Origin: Pseudomonadota bacterium
GTDB lineage: Bacteria > Pseudomonadota > Alphaproteobacteria > Rhizobiales > Devosiaceae
Length of the DNA stretch: 64,000 bases
Direction of reading: 5' to 3'
Assembly (NCBI GenBank): GCA_023388175.1
Contig: JAEWGT010000011.1
Span: 558,001 to 622,000 of the forward strand
Shown piece by piece: positions 27,659 to 36,473 of the stretch. Each line of letters begins with the position of its first letter. Within the stretch, counting starts at the first letter, position 1. The notes under the pieces were generated by a model that had not been told where the DNA came from, made no database searches, and saw only the letters and a program-made list of their open reading frames with translations. The translations under genes were made by a program, and so were the position numbers.

Positions 27659-27673
27659 CGCTGCCGCCCCGCC
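27648..27673. terminator. Hairpin at the end of the mrp-trk operon
   Basis: An 8-bp stem, GGCGGGGC pairing with GCCCCGCC over a 10-base loop, overlaps the trkH stop and lies between convergent genes. There is no T-run, so termination activity is only probable. Confidence 0.4.
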
Positions 27674-27688
27674 TGTGTCGCGCCGTCC

Positions 27689-30322
27689 CTAGGCCGTTGC
27701 TTGCCCTCGCTTGGGCATGCCTGGCTGGTCCCATTCGCGCCGCCGCCATTGTAGGGCGATGACACCGCCGATGAGCAGCAGGGCGGGGATGAAGATCAAT
27801 TCCTGCGGTGGCCGGTCCGGATTGCGGACGATGACCGCGGACACATTGTCGCCAATGGCAACACCCAGCCGCTCCGCCTGACTGCGGAAGCGCACATTGG
27901 TCACCTGCGACTGGCCGCCAAACGCCACCACCTGGATGCCCGCATTGGCCAGGCGCGTCGCGCCATCCGCCGGCTCGCCCATGGGCAGGCGCACAATCCG
28001 GGTATAGTCGTTGCCGGAGATGTCCATGCCGGCGAATTCCACGGTGAGGAATTCGTTCGCCGGCACCTGCTCGGCGCGCTGAACTATTTCCTCGGCCGGT
28101 GTGCTGATCGTCGGGGACACGATGCGGTCCATGACCTGGCCGGGCACGAAAAGCATGAAGCAGGCCACGAGCAGCATGGCGCTTTCCCAGATCCGGCTGC
28201 GCGTGATGAAAATCTGCTGCGTGACGGAGACGAACATCAGCATGCCGATCAAGGACATGGAGATGGTCAGCGCCAACCCCCACCACGAGGTAACGCCGAT
28301 CATCAGCAACTGGTGGTTGAAGATGAAAATGAGCGGCAGGATGGCCGTGCGCATTTCATAACGGAAAGCCTGCACGCCGGTTCGTACGGGATCGGCGCGC
28401 GAAATGGCCGAGGCGGCGAAGGATGCCAGGCCCACAGGCGGCGTCACGTCGGCCATGAGACCGAAATAGAAGACGTAGAGATGGACGGCGACCAGCGCCA
28501 CCGCCAGTCCGTTGAGCGAAGCGACCTCGACGATAACCGGCGCGATCAGGGTTGCCACCACCACATAATTGGCAGTGGTAGGCATGCCCAGACCCAGCAC
28601 CATGCAGATCACTGCAGTCATAAGCAGCATGACAAGCAGATTGCCACCCGACAGTGAAATGACGATCTCGGTCATGACCAGCCCGATGCCGGTCAGCGCC
28701 ACGGTGCCGACGATGATGCCGGCCGCAGCGGTTGCAATAGCGATGGTGATCATGTTGCGCGACCCGGTCACCAGACCCTCGGCCAGATCCACGAGGCCGG
28801 TCCGCAGGCCATCCATGACGTGCCGCTGGCCCCGGAACAGGGCGATCAGCGGCCTCTGGGTCACCAAGAGAATGATGAGCGCACAGGTGCCGTAGAAGGC
28901 GGAGAGGCCGGGCGACAATTGTTCGACCATGAGACACCACACCAGGATGAAGACCGGGAGGATGTAGTGAATGCCGGTCGGTGCGACCTTTGCGGTATCA
29001 GGCAGGACGAGATCGGGGTTGTTGGGATCCTCGTCCGGCAAGTCGGGGAAGCGTGAGCGCACTCCGAGCAGACCGAGATAAAGCAGTGCGGTGCCAATGC
29101 CGACGGCCCAGCTTGCGCCGGCGCCGAAGATGTCCCGCGTCCAGCCCAGCGCAAAGCCGACCAGCCAGCAGAAAATGACGAAGGCCGCGGCCGTCATGCC
29201 GAACAGGGCCATGCTCATCAGGGTCGAGCGGTAGCGCTTGCGCGGCAGGCCTTTGAGGTTGAACTTCCGCGCCTCAATATCGACCACGTAGAACAGTGAG
29301 ATATAGGTGAGCACCGCCGGAATGATGGCGTGGCGAACCACTTCCGAATAGGGAATGCCGACATATTCGGCGATCAGGAAGGCCGCAGCGCCCATGACGG
29401 GCGGCAGAATCTGGCCATTGACCGAGGATGACACCTCGATGGCGCCCGCCTTGACCGGCGGATAGCCGACCCGCTTCATCAGCGGGATGGTGAAGGTGCC
29501 GGTTGTGACCACATTGGCCACGGACGAGCCCGAAATGATGCCGGTGGCGGCAGAGCCCAGCACCGCCGCCTTTGCCGGGCCGCCGCGGAAGTGGCCCAGC
29601 ATGGCAAAGGCCACCTTGATGAAGTAATTGCCGGCGCCGGCGCGTTCCAGCAGCGAACCAAACAGCACGAAGAGGAAGACGAAGGCCGTCGAGACCCCGA
29701 GCGCAACCCCGAACACCCCTTCCGAGGTCAACCAGTACTGCGTGGCTGCGCGGGGAATAGATGCACCGCGGTGGGCAAAGAGATCCGGCAGGTAAGGGCC
29801 GAAAAAGGCGTAGCACAGAAAGAGAATGCCTACGATGGGCAGCGCCGGGCCGAGAGACCGGCGCGCCGCTTCCAGCAGCATGACGACGCCGACAACTGCA
29901 ACGACGATGTCCACCGTTGTCGGCAGGCCCGGCCGGCGGGCCAGGTCGGCCTGGAACAGGAAAATGTAGAGCGAACAGCCCGCCGCCAGCAGGCCAAGGC
30001 CCCATTCATACCACGGCACATAGTCGCGCGGCGCCTTCTTGGTCGCAGGATAGGCGGCAAAGACAAGAAAGAGTGCAAAGGCCAGATGGATGGCCCGCGC
30101 CTCGGTGGCATTGAACACCCCAATCCGCAGCTGAAAGGGCAGGGGGGAGGCGTACCAGAGCTGAAAAAGCGCCCATGCCAGTGCGGTTATGTAAAGTACA
30201 GTCCGCGCCGCCTTGCTGCGCGGCTCGCGCCCACCCGTATCCGCCTCGGCAACAAGGCGCGCCAGGTCCTCACGATCTGGTGCATCGGTCGAAGCGGCTT
30301 CAGGCTTGGTCTGATCGGACAT
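27689..30322 (-). CDS. TRAP transporter fused permease, TAXI type (4TM/12TM)
   Basis: 877 residues. A soluble N-terminus of about 45 residues leads into the small-subunit (DctQ-like, four-helix) part and then the large DctM-like part of 12 helices (SGSSVANVVTTGTFTIPLMKR, SSSVNGQILPPVMGAAAFL and GMPTTANYVVVATL). The C-terminal 150 residues or so form an extra, partly extracytoplasmic domain containing VEFAGMDISGNDYTRIV, between two terminal helices. Such fused permeases work with TAXI-family binding proteins to import organic acids or amino acids using a cation gradient. The binding protein is encoded just upstream. The extra C-terminal domain is longer than in the second system at 33193. Confidence 0.92.
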   Translation of the reverse strand: MSDQTKPEAASTDAPDREDLARLVAEADTGGREPRSKAARTVLYITALAWALFQLWYASPLPFQLRIGVFNATEARAIHLAFALFLVFAAYPATKKAPRDYVPWYEWGLGLLAAGCSLYIFLFQADLARRPGLPTTVDIVVAVVGVVMLLEAARRSLGPALPIVGILFLCYAFFGPYLPDLFAHRGASIPRAATQYWLTSEGVFGVALGVSTAFVFLFVLFGSLLERAGAGNYFIKVAFAMLGHFRGGPAKAAVLGSAATGIISGSSVANVVTTGTFTIPLMKRVGYPPVKAGAIEVSSSVNGQILPPVMGAAAFLIAEYVGIPYSEVVRHAIIPAVLTYISLFYVVDIEARKFNLKGLPRKRYRSTLMSMALFGMTAAAFVIFCWLVGFALGWTRDIFGAGASWAVGIGTALLYLGLLGVRSRFPDLPDEDPNNPDLVLPDTAKVAPTGIHYILPVFILVWCLMVEQLSPGLSAFYGTCALIILLVTQRPLIALFRGQRHVMDGLRTGLVDLAEGLVTGSRNMITIAIATAAAGIIVGTVALTGIGLVMTEIVISLSGGNLLVMLLMTAVICMVLGLGMPTTANYVVVATLIAPVIVEVASLNGLAVALVAVHLYVFYFGLMADVTPPVGLASFAASAISRADPVRTGVQAFRYEMRTAILPLIFIFNHQLLMIGVTSWWGLALTISMSLIGMLMFVSVTQQIFITRSRIWESAMLLVACFMLFVPGQVMDRIVSPTISTPAEEIVQRAEQVPANEFLTVEFAGMDISGNDYTRIVRLPMGEPADGATRLANAGIQVVAFGGQSQVTNVRFRSQAERLGVAIGDNVSAVIVRNPDRPPQELIFIPALLLIGGVIALQWRRREWDQPGMPKRGQATA

Positions 30323-30360
30323 GGCGAATTCCGGTGGCGCTAAAGGAGCGGGAGTGACAA

Positions 30361-30386
30361 ACGGCGGCCCCCGAGGGGGTCGCCGT
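30361..30386. terminator. Hairpin between TAXI binding-protein and permease genes
   Basis: A 12-bp near-perfect inverted repeat with one mismatch (ACGGCGGCCCCC against GGGGGTCGCCGT) and a 2-base gap lies between the binding-protein stop and the permease start. There is no T-run. Such hairpins often stabilise the upstream mRNA so that binding protein exceeds permease. Confidence 0.5.
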
Positions 30387-30412
30387 AAGAAATCGGACCA
30401 ATGGCGCGGAGC

Positions 30413-31381
30413 TTAGAGCCAGCCGCGTTCCTGGTAATAGCGCTCGGCGCCCGGGTGCAGCGGAGCGGAGAGGCCATCGGAGATCATCGCCTGCTCATTG
30501 AGGTTGGCCAGCGCGGGGTGCAGCGACTTGAAGGTGTCGAAATTCTCGAACACCGAGCTCACCAGCGCATAGACAGCGTCGTCGGGCGTGTCGGCGGACA
30601 CGGCCAGGGCAGCCAGCACGCCGAAAGTGGCGGTGTCGTCGGCATTGTTGGCATAGGTGCCGCCCGGGATGGAGACGCTGGCATAGTACGGATACTCGGA
30701 CACCAGGCCGTCGATATAGTCGCCCTGAAGCGCTACGAGCTGCGCACCGCAAGTGGTGGTGGGATCAGCGATATTGGCCGAGGGATGGCCGACACCGTAG
30801 ATGAAGGCATCGATCTGGTTGTCGCAAAGGGCAGGGCCGTGCTCGTCCGGACGCAGCTCGGAGGTCAGCGCGAAGTCATCGCGGGACATGCCGGCGGCAT
30901 CGAGGATGATATCCATGGAGGTCTGCGTGCCCGAGCCCGGTGCGCCGATATTGACGCGCTTGCCGGCCAGGTCTTCGAAGGTCTCGATGCCGGCATCGGC
31001 GCGGGCGACGAGGGTGAATGGTTCGGGGTGCAGCGAGAACACCGAACGCATGCCGTCCCAGGCGCCCTGTTCGGCGAAGGCGACTTCACCGTTGACGGCG
31101 TGGAACATGACGTCGGTCTGAGTAACGCCGAAGTCGAGTTCGCCCTGACGGATGGCGTTGAGGTTGTAAACCGAAGCAGCGGTAGATTCGACCGAGCAAC
31201 GGAAGCCGTGCTCTGCACGGGTTTCATTCATAAGACGGCAGATTGCCCCGCCGGCAGCGTAGTAAACGCCAGTGACGCCGCCTGTTCCAATAGTAATGAA
31301 CTGCTGCTGTGCAATCGTAGGAAGCGCGCTGCCCATAAGAGCAACGCCCGCAATGGCAGAGACAATGAACTGCTTTGTCAT
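30413..31381 (-). CDS. TAXI family TRAP transporter solute-binding protein
   Basis: 322 residues. A signal peptide covers about residues 1-24 (AGVALMGSALPTIAQQQ), followed by the TAXI hallmark ITIGTGGVTGVYYAAGGAICRL. Other family segments are GKRVNIGAPGSGTQTSMDIIL and, at the C-terminus, LHPGAERYYQERGWL. It is periplasmic and delivers ligand to the adjacent fused permease. Ligands of TAXI proteins include glutamate, 2-oxoglutarate and fumarate-like acids. The divergent D-amino-acid dehydrogenase hints at an amino-acid-related ligand, as an inference. Confidence 0.92.
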   Translation of the reverse strand: MTKQFIVSAIAGVALMGSALPTIAQQQFITIGTGGVTGVYYAAGGAICRLMNETRAEHGFRCSVESTAASVYNLNAIRQGELDFGVTQTDVMFHAVNGEVAFAEQGAWDGMRSVFSLHPEPFTLVARADAGIETFEDLAGKRVNIGAPGSGTQTSMDIILDAAGMSRDDFALTSELRPDEHGPALCDNQIDAFIYGVGHPSANIADPTTTCGAQLVALQGDYIDGLVSEYPYYASVSIPGGTYANNADDTATFGVLAALAVSADTPDDAVYALVSSVFENFDTFKSLHPALANLNEQAMISDGLSAPLHPGAERYYQERGWL

Positions 31382-31498
31382 GGGATTTTTTTCCTTCCTG
31401 TTGGTCGACTCGGTGCGACCTTATGTATTGGGCCGCTTTGGCCGCTGACTTGATAGAACAGGGAATTGCTCGCTGCCGCAACCCATGATGGCGGAAAC

Positions 31499-31527
31499 TT
31501 GACAAGGGATGAGCAATTTCGTGCTAA
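31499..31527 (+). promoter_or_regulatory. Sigma70-type promoter of the amino-acid dehydrogenase gene
   Basis: TTGACA, a 17-base spacer and TGCTAA, ending 42 bases before the ATG at 31570. The -35 is a perfect match and the -10 is fair. Confidence 0.45.
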
Positions 31528-31569
31528 AAAGCCGAAACCGGCGCAATTTTCGCCTACGGAATGAAGTGA

Positions 31570-32781
31570 ATGGATATCATTGTTATCGGTGCAGGCGTGG
31601 TCGGCGTCAGTTGCGCGTGGCGTCTGGCGCAGGACGGTCACCGCGTCAGGCTGCTCGACAAGGCGCAAGATGTTGGCAGTGGCGCAAGTTTCGCCAATGG
31701 GGGCCAGCTCAGCTATTCCTATGTGGCTCCGCTCGCCGATCCGTCGGTATGGGGCCAACTGCCCAAATTGCTGACCGATCCGGCTTCACCCGTGCAGTTT
31801 CGCCCCGGATTCGACCTCTTCCAATACCGCTGGCTGATGCAGTTTCTTGCCGCATGCACGCCCTCGCGCGCGCGGCGCACCATCGATCTGCTTGGGGCGC
31901 TGGCGGATCGCAGCAAGCAGATATTGCATGAGAACGCTGCCTTGCGCGCCATTGCCTTCGACTGGACGCAAACTGGAAAGCTCGTCGTCTATTCGAGCGA
32001 AAAGAGTTTCGCCGCCGCTCGCGTCTATGCTGAGCAGCAGGCCCAGAGCGGCACGGACAAGCGCGCCGTATCTACCGAGGAATGTCTCGCGCTTGAGCCG
32101 GCCCTGGCCTCCATTGCCGGCCGGCTGGTCGGGGGGCTGTTCTCACCCGGCGATGAAGCCGGGGACGCCTATCGTTTCACCAAGGGCATGGCAGGCTTGC
32201 TTGGCAGCGATGCGTTGCTGCTCGATACCAAGGTCACAGGTTTCGTCAGCGAAGGCCGCTCGATAAAGGCGGTCCGGACCGACAAGGGCGATTTCGAGGC
32301 TGACGCCTTCGTTCTGGCTGCCGGGGTCGGGGCACGCGCGTTGGGCCGCAATGCCGGGCTCGACCTGCCGATCTATCCGCTCAAGGGCTATAGCGCCACG
32401 GCCCCCATTGGCATGAATGCCCCTGCGCCTTCGGTCAGCATTACCGATGCCGCGCGCAAGGTCGTCTATGCTCGGCTGGGTTCGACCTTGCGCCTCGCGG
32501 GCGCAGCCGATCTGGTTGGCAGCAATCTTGATATCGATCAGGGCCGGGTCGGCCAGTTGCTGGCTGATGCGCGCCATGATTTTCCAGAGGCAGCCGATTG
32601 GGAGAAGTCCCGATTGTGGGCGGGTCAACGCCCGGCCACGCCCAATGGCATGCCGATCTTGGGGCGCAGCAACAAGGCGGAAAACCTCCTGCTCAATGTG
32701 GGCCACGGCGCGCTGGGGTTCACTTTGGCCCTCGGATCAGCAGATCGCATTGCCAACGCAATTGCCGGGCGGCCTGCCTGA
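31570..32781 (+). CDS. dadA: D-amino-acid dehydrogenase (DadA-like)
   Basis: 403 residues of the FAD-dependent DAO superfamily. The N-terminal dinucleotide motif IVIGAGVVGVSCAWRLAQDGHRV is followed by DKAQDVGSGASFANGGQLSYSYVAPLADP, the DadA signature. The C-terminal GLRP-like region is LWAGQRPATPNGMPILG, with NVGHGALGFTLALGSA closing the FAD fold. DadA oxidises D-amino acids to 2-oxo acids and ammonia at the inner membrane, passing electrons to quinone. It lies alone between two TAXI TRAP transporters and may process what they import. Confidence 0.88.
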   Translation: MDIIVIGAGVVGVSCAWRLAQDGHRVRLLDKAQDVGSGASFANGGQLSYSYVAPLADPSVWGQLPKLLTDPASPVQFRPGFDLFQYRWLMQFLAACTPSRARRTIDLLGALADRSKQILHENAALRAIAFDWTQTGKLVVYSSEKSFAAARVYAEQQAQSGTDKRAVSTEECLALEPALASIAGRLVGGLFSPGDEAGDAYRFTKGMAGLLGSDALLLDTKVTGFVSEGRSIKAVRTDKGDFEADAFVLAAGVGARALGRNAGLDLPIYPLKGYSATAPIGMNAPAPSVSITDAARKVVYARLGSTLRLAGAADLVGSNLDIDQGRVGQLLADARHDFPEAADWEKSRLWAGQRPATPNGMPILGRSNKAENLLLNVGHGALGFTLALGSADRIANAIAGRPA

Positions 32782-32794
32782 GCCGGCCAATGTG

Positions 32795-33196
32795 CTAGCC
32801 CCGCAGGTCTTCGGGCAAACCGCCGCCCGGATCGCAGCTGTCGGCAGGCCAGATCCGGACTGGCTCGTCTGGCTCGGCACCCAGCTGGAGGCATGTATCC
32901 GCGGCACAAAGCATCCAGGGTGATGCAGTTGCGCCGGACGCTGCCAGGTTCAGCTCTTTGAGCGGTGGCAGGCTGGGCCGGTAGTGCCAGGCGCCGTCGC
33001 GGAAGGCGGCATTGTCCGGCAGGCCGATGCCCGCTCCCGAGCCCTGAACGCTGGCGTGATCAAGCAACAGACTGTTGTCCTCGACAGCCCAGTGTTCCGC
33101 CCAGACCGTTTTCTCGACGGAATGTGTCCAGGTCAGCGAGAAGGCAGTCGCCGCAAGCGTAAGGAGTTTTCCGCTTGCGGCGATGCAGAGGCTCAT
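32795..33196 (-). CDS. DUF1850 domain protein
   Basis: 133 residues from the ATG at 33196; the much longer frame upstream is antisense-like overlap with the permease and is not real. An N-terminal hydrophobic segment (LLTLAATAFSLTWTHSVEKTVW) contains the WTHSVEKTVW motif common in DUF1850 proteins. A DNSLLLDHASVQGSGAG block follows, in a beta-rich domain. DUF1850 genes are usually found next to TAXI TRAP permeases. The start overlaps the permease stop in ATGA fashion, so the two are coupled. The function is unknown; a periplasmic or membrane accessory role in transport is plausible. Confidence 0.82.
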   Translation of the reverse strand: MSLCIAASGKLLTLAATAFSLTWTHSVEKTVWAEHWAVEDNSLLLDHASVQGSGAGIGLPDNAAFRDGAWHYRPSLPPLKELNLAASGATASPWMLCAADTCLQLGAEPDEPVRIWPADSCDPGGGLPEDLRG

Positions 33197-35313
33197 GCGG
33201 GCTGGCCCTGTGACTTTCGGGCCGCCAGCCGGCGGCGCCGATATTGAAGGCCGACCAGGATGAGGCCCGCGGCGAGGCCGATCTCGTCGGTCAGCGGCAG
33301 GGCCAAGATCAACGAGACGCCAGCTGCCAGAAACAGAAGACGCTCCACCAATCCCGCCCTCACGAACAGGAAGCCAACGAGGCCGACACCCGTCAGGCCG
33401 ATGCCGACGCAGGCCTTGAGGATCACGTATGCGACTTCCACGGGATAGCCAAAGGCTTCGGCCATCCAGCCGCCGTCCTGCAGCATCAGCGATGGCGTAT
33501 AGACGGCCATGAACGGGATCACGAAACCTGCGGCCGCCAGCTTGATCGCATTGAGCGAGATTTTGAGACCGCTCGACTTGGCAATGGGGGCCGCTGCAAA
33601 GCAGGCGAGGGCCACGGGCGGGGTGAGGTCGGCCATGATGCCGAAATAGAAAACGAACATGTGGCTGACCAGCAGCGGCACGCCGAGTTCGAGCAGGGCC
33701 GGTCCGGCCAACGACGAGGTGATGATGTAATTGGGAATGGTGGGAATGCCCATGCCCAGCACCAGGCAGGTGAGCATGGTGAGGACCAGCGACAGGAAGA
33801 GATTGTTTTCCCCGACGCTGATGATGGTGCTGATGAAGGTCGAGGCGATGCCGGTGAGCGTCAGCGTCCCGATCACCACCCCGACCACGGCACAGGCGAC
33901 GCCGACGGGAAGGGCGTTGCGCGCCCCTTGCGCCAGCGCGTCGCGGCAGATGGCCAGCGTTTCCCTGCCGCCCTTGAAGACGGCGCAGGCGGCAATCAGA
34001 GCCACGATCACCGCCAGCAGCAGGTTTACGCCAACCCAGGCGAACGATGCGGCGGCGAGGCCCAGCGCCACCCAGAACACCATGCGGAAGGCAAACGGGC
34101 CGATGCGGGCGGCGAGGGGTGTACCAAGGATCAGCACCACGACGAGCGCCAGACCCATCGTGCCGGCAAAGACCGGCGTGTAACCGGCGAACAGCAGATA
34201 GACCAGAGCCGCTAGCGGCAGGATCAGGGGCCATTGCTCCTTCACCGCCTTCCAGGGATTGGGGAGTTGGTCCTTGGGCAGGCCCTGGAGGCCCAGCTTG
34301 GACGCTTCGAGATGCACCATCCAGAAGCAGACGGCAAAGTAAAGCAAAGCGGGGATGATGGCGGCCTGCACAATCGCCGCATAGGGGACGTTGAGCGTTT
34401 CGGCCATGATGAAGGCCACTGCGCCCATGACCGGCGGCATGATCTGGCCGCCCATGGAGGCGGTCGCCTCGACGCCGCCGGCAAAAGCGGAGCGATAGCC
34501 GAAGCGCTTCATCAGCGGGATGGTGAACTGGCCTGACGCCACCACATTGGCGACGCCTGAACCCGAAATCGTGCCCATCAGGGCCGAGGACAGAACCGCT
34601 ACCTGTGCCGGGCCGCCGCGTGTGCCGCCCACCAGGCCGAGAGCGAAGTCGTTGAACAATTTGAGCATGCCGGCCCGCTCAAGAAAGGCGGCAAAGACCA
34701 CGAAGATGAAAATATACGCGGCCGACACATAGATCGGGGTGCCGTAAATGCCTTCGGTGCCGAAGCCGAAATGCTCCACGATCAATTCAAAACTGTAACC
34801 GCGGTGGATCAGCGGCGCTGGCAGATATTGACCGAAAAAGCAGTAGGCGAGGAAAATGCCGGCGATCAGGGCGAGCGGCCAGCCCAGGATGCGGCGCGCC
34901 GCCTCGAAGACCAGCACGACGACCCCGGCGCCGACCACCAGATCCATGGTGGTGAGAAAGCCGGTGCGCCGGATGAGGTCGATATAGAAGACCCAGTTGT
35001 AGATGCCGGTGAGAAAGCCCGCTACGCCCAGGCTCCAGAAGAAGATCTTGCCCGCCAGCGTCTTGGCCACGAGATTGGCCACCAGCCCAAAGGTCAGAAG
35101 CAGCAGGAAGCCAACATGCATGGCGCGCACGACCTGGCTGGGCAGGGCCCCATAAGCTGCCGTCCACAGGGTGAACAGGGCAAAGGCGATGGCGATGCCA
35201 AAGGCGACCTTGCCGCTCAGGCCGTGACCAAAGCCCGGCGGCAGGCCTTCGGCAACTTCGTCGTCATATTGATGGGCCTGTCCCTCTGCGCGAAGGTCAC
35301 TGGTCTGGGTCAT
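33193..35313 (-). CDS. TRAP transporter fused permease, TAXI type (second system)
   Basis: 706 residues from the ATG at 35313, preceded by GGGAGGAAAGA. A hydrophilic N-terminus of about 40 residues precedes the four-helix DctQ-like part. The DctM-like part contains GSGVANVVASGQFTIPLMKR, ASMGGQIMPPVMGAVAF and GMGIPTIPNYIITSSL. It is shorter than the first system because it lacks the large C-terminal extension, while a separate DUF1850 protein follows. Its binding protein and a dedicated two-component system lie upstream on the same strand. Confidence 0.93.
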   Translation of the reverse strand: MTQTSDLRAEGQAHQYDDEVAEGLPPGFGHGLSGKVAFGIAIAFALFTLWTAAYGALPSQVVRAMHVGFLLLLTFGLVANLVAKTLAGKIFFWSLGVAGFLTGIYNWVFYIDLIRRTGFLTTMDLVVGAGVVVLVFEAARRILGWPLALIAGIFLAYCFFGQYLPAPLIHRGYSFELIVEHFGFGTEGIYGTPIYVSAAYIFIFVVFAAFLERAGMLKLFNDFALGLVGGTRGGPAQVAVLSSALMGTISGSGVANVVASGQFTIPLMKRFGYRSAFAGGVEATASMGGQIMPPVMGAVAFIMAETLNVPYAAIVQAAIIPALLYFAVCFWMVHLEASKLGLQGLPKDQLPNPWKAVKEQWPLILPLAALVYLLFAGYTPVFAGTMGLALVVVLILGTPLAARIGPFAFRMVFWVALGLAAASFAWVGVNLLLAVIVALIAACAVFKGGRETLAICRDALAQGARNALPVGVACAVVGVVIGTLTLTGIASTFISTIISVGENNLFLSLVLTMLTCLVLGMGIPTIPNYIITSSLAGPALLELGVPLLVSHMFVFYFGIMADLTPPVALACFAAAPIAKSSGLKISLNAIKLAAAGFVIPFMAVYTPSLMLQDGGWMAEAFGYPVEVAYVILKACVGIGLTGVGLVGFLFVRAGLVERLLFLAAGVSLILALPLTDEIGLAAGLILVGLQYRRRRLAARKSQGQPA

Positions 35314-35345
35314 GTATCTCTTTCCTCCCAAAAAGAGCGATAGAC

Positions 35346-35372
35346 GGGCCCGCCGATGACATCGGCGAGCCC
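35346..35372. terminator. Hairpin between second TAXI binding-protein and permease genes
   Basis: A long inverted repeat: GGGC, then CGCCGATG against CATCGGCG with a one-base loop, then GCCC, in the gap after the binding-protein stop. There is no T-run. It is the counterpart of the hairpin at 30361-30386 in the first TAXI system, suggesting the same mRNA-balancing role. Confidence 0.5.
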
Positions 35373-35380
35373 TGCGGGCA

Positions 35381-36334
35381 TTACTGAATGATGCCCTGCT
35401 CGCGATAGTAGCGCTCCGCCCCCGGATGCAGCGGAATGGGAAGCCCCTGGATGGCAGCCTGGATGTCGATGCCCTCCGCGGCGCTATGTGCCGCCCGCAT
35501 GCGATCGAGATTATCGAACATCAGCTTGGTCATCTGATACGCGGTTTCTTCGCTCACGCCCTCATGCGACACCAGGATATTGCCGATGGCGGCGGTCGGT
35601 ACGTCCGCATCCTGGCCACGATAGGTGCCGGCAGGAATGATCGCTGGGACATAGGGCGCGCCGATCGTCTCGACGATTTCGGCGGGTATGGCCACGATGT
35701 TGATCGAGTGTGTCGCCGTCAGGTCCTGTATGAAGGCGACGCCCAGCCCGGCAGACTGCAATGTGGAATCGAGCTGCCGATTTTTGATCAGCTCTGCCGA
35801 TTCCGCATAGGGCAGGTATTCGAGGCGTCCGAGGTCATCATAGCTGAGCCCTGCGGCTTCGAAGATGGCGCGGGCATTGAGTTCGGTGCCTGATGCCGGT
35901 GCGCCCACCGACATGGATCTGCCTGGCAGGTCTTCGAGGGTAACGATGCCCGATTGGGCATCGGCAACGATCTGCACGTAGTTCGGGTAGATGGCAGCGA
36001 TGGCGCGCAGGCTTTCCAGCGGGCGCGGGAAGCCCGCCTCTTCGTTGCCTTCCCAGGCCAAGGCGACCGAGTCACCCAGGGCGAAGGCGATTTCACCGCG
36101 GCCCTGTGCCAGAAGATTGAGGTTTTCGACAGAAGCCTTGGTCGCCTGCACCTGGGTCCGCGACCCTTCAATGCCATCGCCGTAGATTTCGCTGAGTGCC
36201 ACGCCGAGCGGATAGTACACGCCCGAGGTGCCGCCGGTCAGCACGTTGATGAATTCCTGGCCGTGAACGGCCGGAGTGGCCAGAGCAGTGCAAAACAGCG
36301 CTGCCGCGCCAAGGCGCGTCATGATGTTGGTCAT
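35381..36334 (-). CDS. TAXI family TRAP transporter solute-binding protein (second system)
   Basis: 317 residues. The signal peptide is residues 1-25 (LFCTALATPAVHGQE), and the TAXI motif INVLTGGTSGVYYPLGVAL follows at once. Further family segments are GRSMSVGAPASGTELNARAIF and the C-terminal LHPGAERYYREQG. It exports to the periplasm and feeds the fused permease downstream. Transcription is probably sigma54-dependent from the promoter at 36394-36408, under the adjacent DctB/DctD-like pair. Confidence 0.93.
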   Translation of the reverse strand: MTNIMTRLGAAALFCTALATPAVHGQEFINVLTGGTSGVYYPLGVALSEIYGDGIEGSRTQVQATKASVENLNLLAQGRGEIAFALGDSVALAWEGNEEAGFPRPLESLRAIAAIYPNYVQIVADAQSGIVTLEDLPGRSMSVGAPASGTELNARAIFEAAGLSYDDLGRLEYLPYAESAELIKNRQLDSTLQSAGLGVAFIQDLTATHSINIVAIPAEIVETIGAPYVPAIIPAGTYRGQDADVPTAAIGNILVSHEGVSEETAYQMTKLMFDNLDRMRAAHSAAEGIDIQAAIQGLPIPLHPGAERYYREQGIIQ

Positions 36335-36393
36335 CGATGTCCTCCCAATAAGTTTATGGTCGCCGATCCTCGCGGCGTCCCACGCACCTCATT

Positions 36394-36408
36394 GCAAGGG
36401 CTGTGCCA
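36394..36408 (-). promoter_or_regulatory. Sigma54 (RpoN) promoter of the second TAXI transporter
   Basis: Read on the minus strand this is TGGCAC-N5-TTGC, an exact -24/-12 element, 60 bases upstream of the binding-protein ATG. The adjacent upstream genes encode a sigma54-dependent regulator and its kinase, just as in dct dicarboxylate transport systems. Confidence 0.75.
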
Positions 36409-36448
36409 ACCCGTAAGGGCTGTAATTCCTGACGGTTTTGTATCGATC

Positions 36449-36464
36449 AGGCGGAAATCCGCCT
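36449..36464. promoter_or_regulatory. Palindrome, putative DctD-like activator site
   Basis: A perfect palindrome, AGGCGGA-AA-TCCGCCT, lies about 75 bp upstream of the predicted sigma54 start site and immediately after the response-regulator stop codon. It is a plausible enhancer site. It lacks the T-run expected of an intrinsic terminator. Confidence 0.45.
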
Positions 36465-36473
36465 CGCACATCG

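Noticed and set aside
32795..34234. A 479-codon frame ending in the DUF1850 gene
   Set aside because: Only the last 133 codons (from 33196) resemble a protein family; the rest is an Arg/His/Pro-rich shadow of the permease gene.
36449..36464. Palindrome read as a terminator of the response-regulator gene
   Set aside because: A two-base loop and no T-run make this unlikely; its place upstream of a sigma54 promoter fits an activator site better.
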